5,997 nucleotides of DNA from Bacteroidota bacterium (lineage in GTDB: Bacteria; Bacteroidota; Bacteroidia; Bacteroidales; GCA-2748055): positions 1 through 5,997 of the forward strand of contig JAAEOI010000710.1 of the NCBI GenBank assembly GCA_024244665.1, in the 5' to 3' direction. The position numbers were made by a program, and so were the translations under genes. The notes beneath the pieces were generated by a model. That model worked only from the letters and a program-made list of their open reading frames with translations, made no database searches and was not told the origin of the DNA. Below are positions 4,926 to 5,997 of this stretch, piece after piece. The first letter of the stretch is position 1; every line of letters begins with the position of its first letter.

Positions 4926-5997
4926 ATGAAGAAATTGATCTTATCCGTGATGGTCCTTTGCCTGATGTTCCAGATTCAGGCTGAAGCAAAAGTAATCATG
5001 CCTGTTTTGTTCGGCGACGGGATGGTTTTGCAACGTGATATGCCGCTCAGGATATTCGGTGAGGCTTCTGAGGGTGCGTCGATCACGGTTCGCCTGAACG
5101 GGCAGGAGCAATCGGTGCGTGCATGGGAGGGGAAGTGGATGCTCACACTCGAGCCGATGCCGGCGGGTGGCCCTTATGAAATGTATATTTCCGGGGACGG
5201 GGAGGAGATCGTCTACCGTGATGTGATGCTGGGTGAGGTCTGGCTGGCCGGTGGACAGTCAAACATGGCCCTGGCACTACAGAGCCATATTGATTTCGAG
5301 AAGCACCTTCCAGCAGAAGAGAATCCGGAATTAAGGTTCATTCATATTCCTGTGACCGAGCATGGAGAAATCGACCGGACCGGATTGGAGTGGAAATATT
5401 TTGACCGGGAGTCTGTAAAGACCTTCTCAGCTGTGGCCTATTTTTTTGCCACTGAATTGCAGAAGCATCTCGGGGTGACCGTGGCTGTAATCGGAAGCTA
5501 TCGCGGAGGTACCTGGAATGAAAACTGGATGACCCCGGAGTCCGTTAAAATGGAAGCAGAGCTAAAGTACCTGTTTGATAATTATAAAAAGGAATACGCG
5601 GAATTTAAGGATGAGGCAGCTTACGAAGAGGCCTATCAGCAGTATTTAGCTGACCTGGACGACTGGAAGGATAAGGGCGGCTGGTCATACGGGATGGTAC
5701 CCTTCGCTCCCCTTGGCCCAAAGGCATATCAGCGCCCCTCGGGCCTGTACAATTCCATGATCAAGCCCTTGCAACCCTATTCCATCAAAGGCTGCATCTG
5801 GTACCAGGGTGAAGGGAACTCAGCACGTCATGAAGAATTCCGGACTCTTTTTCCGGCCTTTGTGGAAGGCTGGAGAGATAGCTGGCAGCAGGCGGATCTG
5901 CCCTTCTATTTCGTACAACTGCCCGGCTATGGGAAGGGAAAGACCTGGCCTGAGTTCAGGCAGGCTCAACTGGATTGTGCTCAAAAAACTGAGCATT
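4926..5997 (+). CDS. Sialate O-acetylesterase-family (SASA/SGNH) esterase, 3' end outside window
   Basis: The frame stays open to the last base (357 codons seen, no stop). Residues 1 to about 20 are a Sec signal peptide (M-K-K, then a hydrophobic stretch, then Q-A-E-A), with no lipobox. The V-L-F-G-D-G-M-V-L-Q-R opening and the following beta domain (about 25-100) are the usual N-terminus of SASA esterases. The nucleophile motif is G-Q-S-N-M with Ser112, preceded by L-G-E-V-W-L. Further family marks are G-S-Y-R-G-G-T-W-N-E-N-W-M (near residues 188-200) and W-Y-Q-G-E-G-N (292-298, with Glu296). The catalytic Asp-His block expected later lies beyond the window. A charged, helix-forming stretch rich in E, K, Y and A sits at about 206-250, common in this family. 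The enzyme removes O-acetyl groups from glycans; in a hydrolase cluster it probably de-acetylates the polysaccharide so the neighbouring hydrolase can act, rather than acting on sialic acid. An in-frame ATG at 4878 would add 16 mostly polar, basic residues; 4926 is preferred because the signal peptide then starts normally. Confidence 0.9.
   Translation, partial: MKKLILSVMVLCLMFQIQAEAKVIMPVLFGDGMVLQRDMPLRIFGEASEGASITVRLNGQEQSVRAWEGKWMLTLEPMPAGGPYEMYISGDGEEIVYRDVMLGEVWLAGGQSNMALALQSHIDFEKHLPAEENPELRFIHIPVTEHGEIDRTGLEWKYFDRESVKTFSAVAYFFATELQKHLGVTVAVIGSYRGGTWNENWMTPESVKMEAELKYLFDNYKKEYAEFKDEAAYEEAYQQYLADLDDWKDKGGWSYGMVPFAPLGPKAYQRPSGLYNSMIKPLQPYSIKGCIWYQGEGNSARHEEFRTLFPAFVEGWRDSWQQADLPFYFVQLPGYGKGKTWPEFRQAQLDCAQKTEH

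Noticed and set aside
4426..4989. 187-residue open frame on the - strand
   Set aside because: It lies opposite the well-supported hydrolase C-terminus and the start of the esterase, and its translation has no recognisable motif. It is a shadow of + strand coding.
1..5997. tRNA, rRNA, CRISPR array, insertion sequence, att site or origin
   Set aside because: I found no repeat-spacer pattern, transposase motif, terminal inverted repeat pair or RNA gene signature on either strand.

Overview
The window looks like the chromosome of a member of the Bacteroidota that degrades polysaccharides. The evidence is a large lipoprotein-type glycoside hydrolase, a sialate O-acetylesterase-family esterase and a formylglycine-type sulfatase, all on the + strand, with short spacers that lack strong Shine-Dalgarno sequences. 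No taxonomic marker is present, so this rests on gene content and family resemblance only.

Bases 1-631 are AT-rich, contain little or no intact coding sequence and look like a gene graveyard. They hold the C-terminal end of an AAA-type ATPase of the AAA_14/DUF4143 class (2-211, cut by the window edge). Next comes a remnant of the N-terminus of the same kind of ATPase (282-470), in which Walker A is joined almost directly to the Walker B region and the original start is lost. A possible 30-residue ORF (498-590) overlaps a nested inverted repeat (510-557).

Bases 632-1627 are a broken sulfatase in two pieces of the same reading frame, separated by a TAA at 1112-1114. The segment that should carry the catalytic C-x-P-S-R motif is missing, and so is a large central block up to the second metal-binding region. 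A working sulfatase is very unlikely.

Bases 1705-4866 are an intact 1053-residue lipoprotein glycoside hydrolase, most like the GH106 (alpha-L-rhamnosidase) group. Bases 4926-5997 are the first 357 codons of a secreted sialate O-acetylesterase-type (SASA/SGNH) esterase that runs off the window. The sulfatase remnant, hydrolase and esterase lie co-directionally with gaps of 77 and 59 bases. This fits an operon-like catabolic cluster for a decorated (O-acetylated, once perhaps sulfated), probably rhamnose-containing glycan. The esterase would remove acetyl groups and the hydrolase would cleave glycosidic bonds, while the desulfation step has decayed at this locus.

I see no RNA gene, CRISPR array, insertion sequence or convincing promoter. 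I also do not see a clearly novel system. The most unusual signal is the series of clean internal losses in two neighbouring unrelated genes, each rejoining in the same reading frame.
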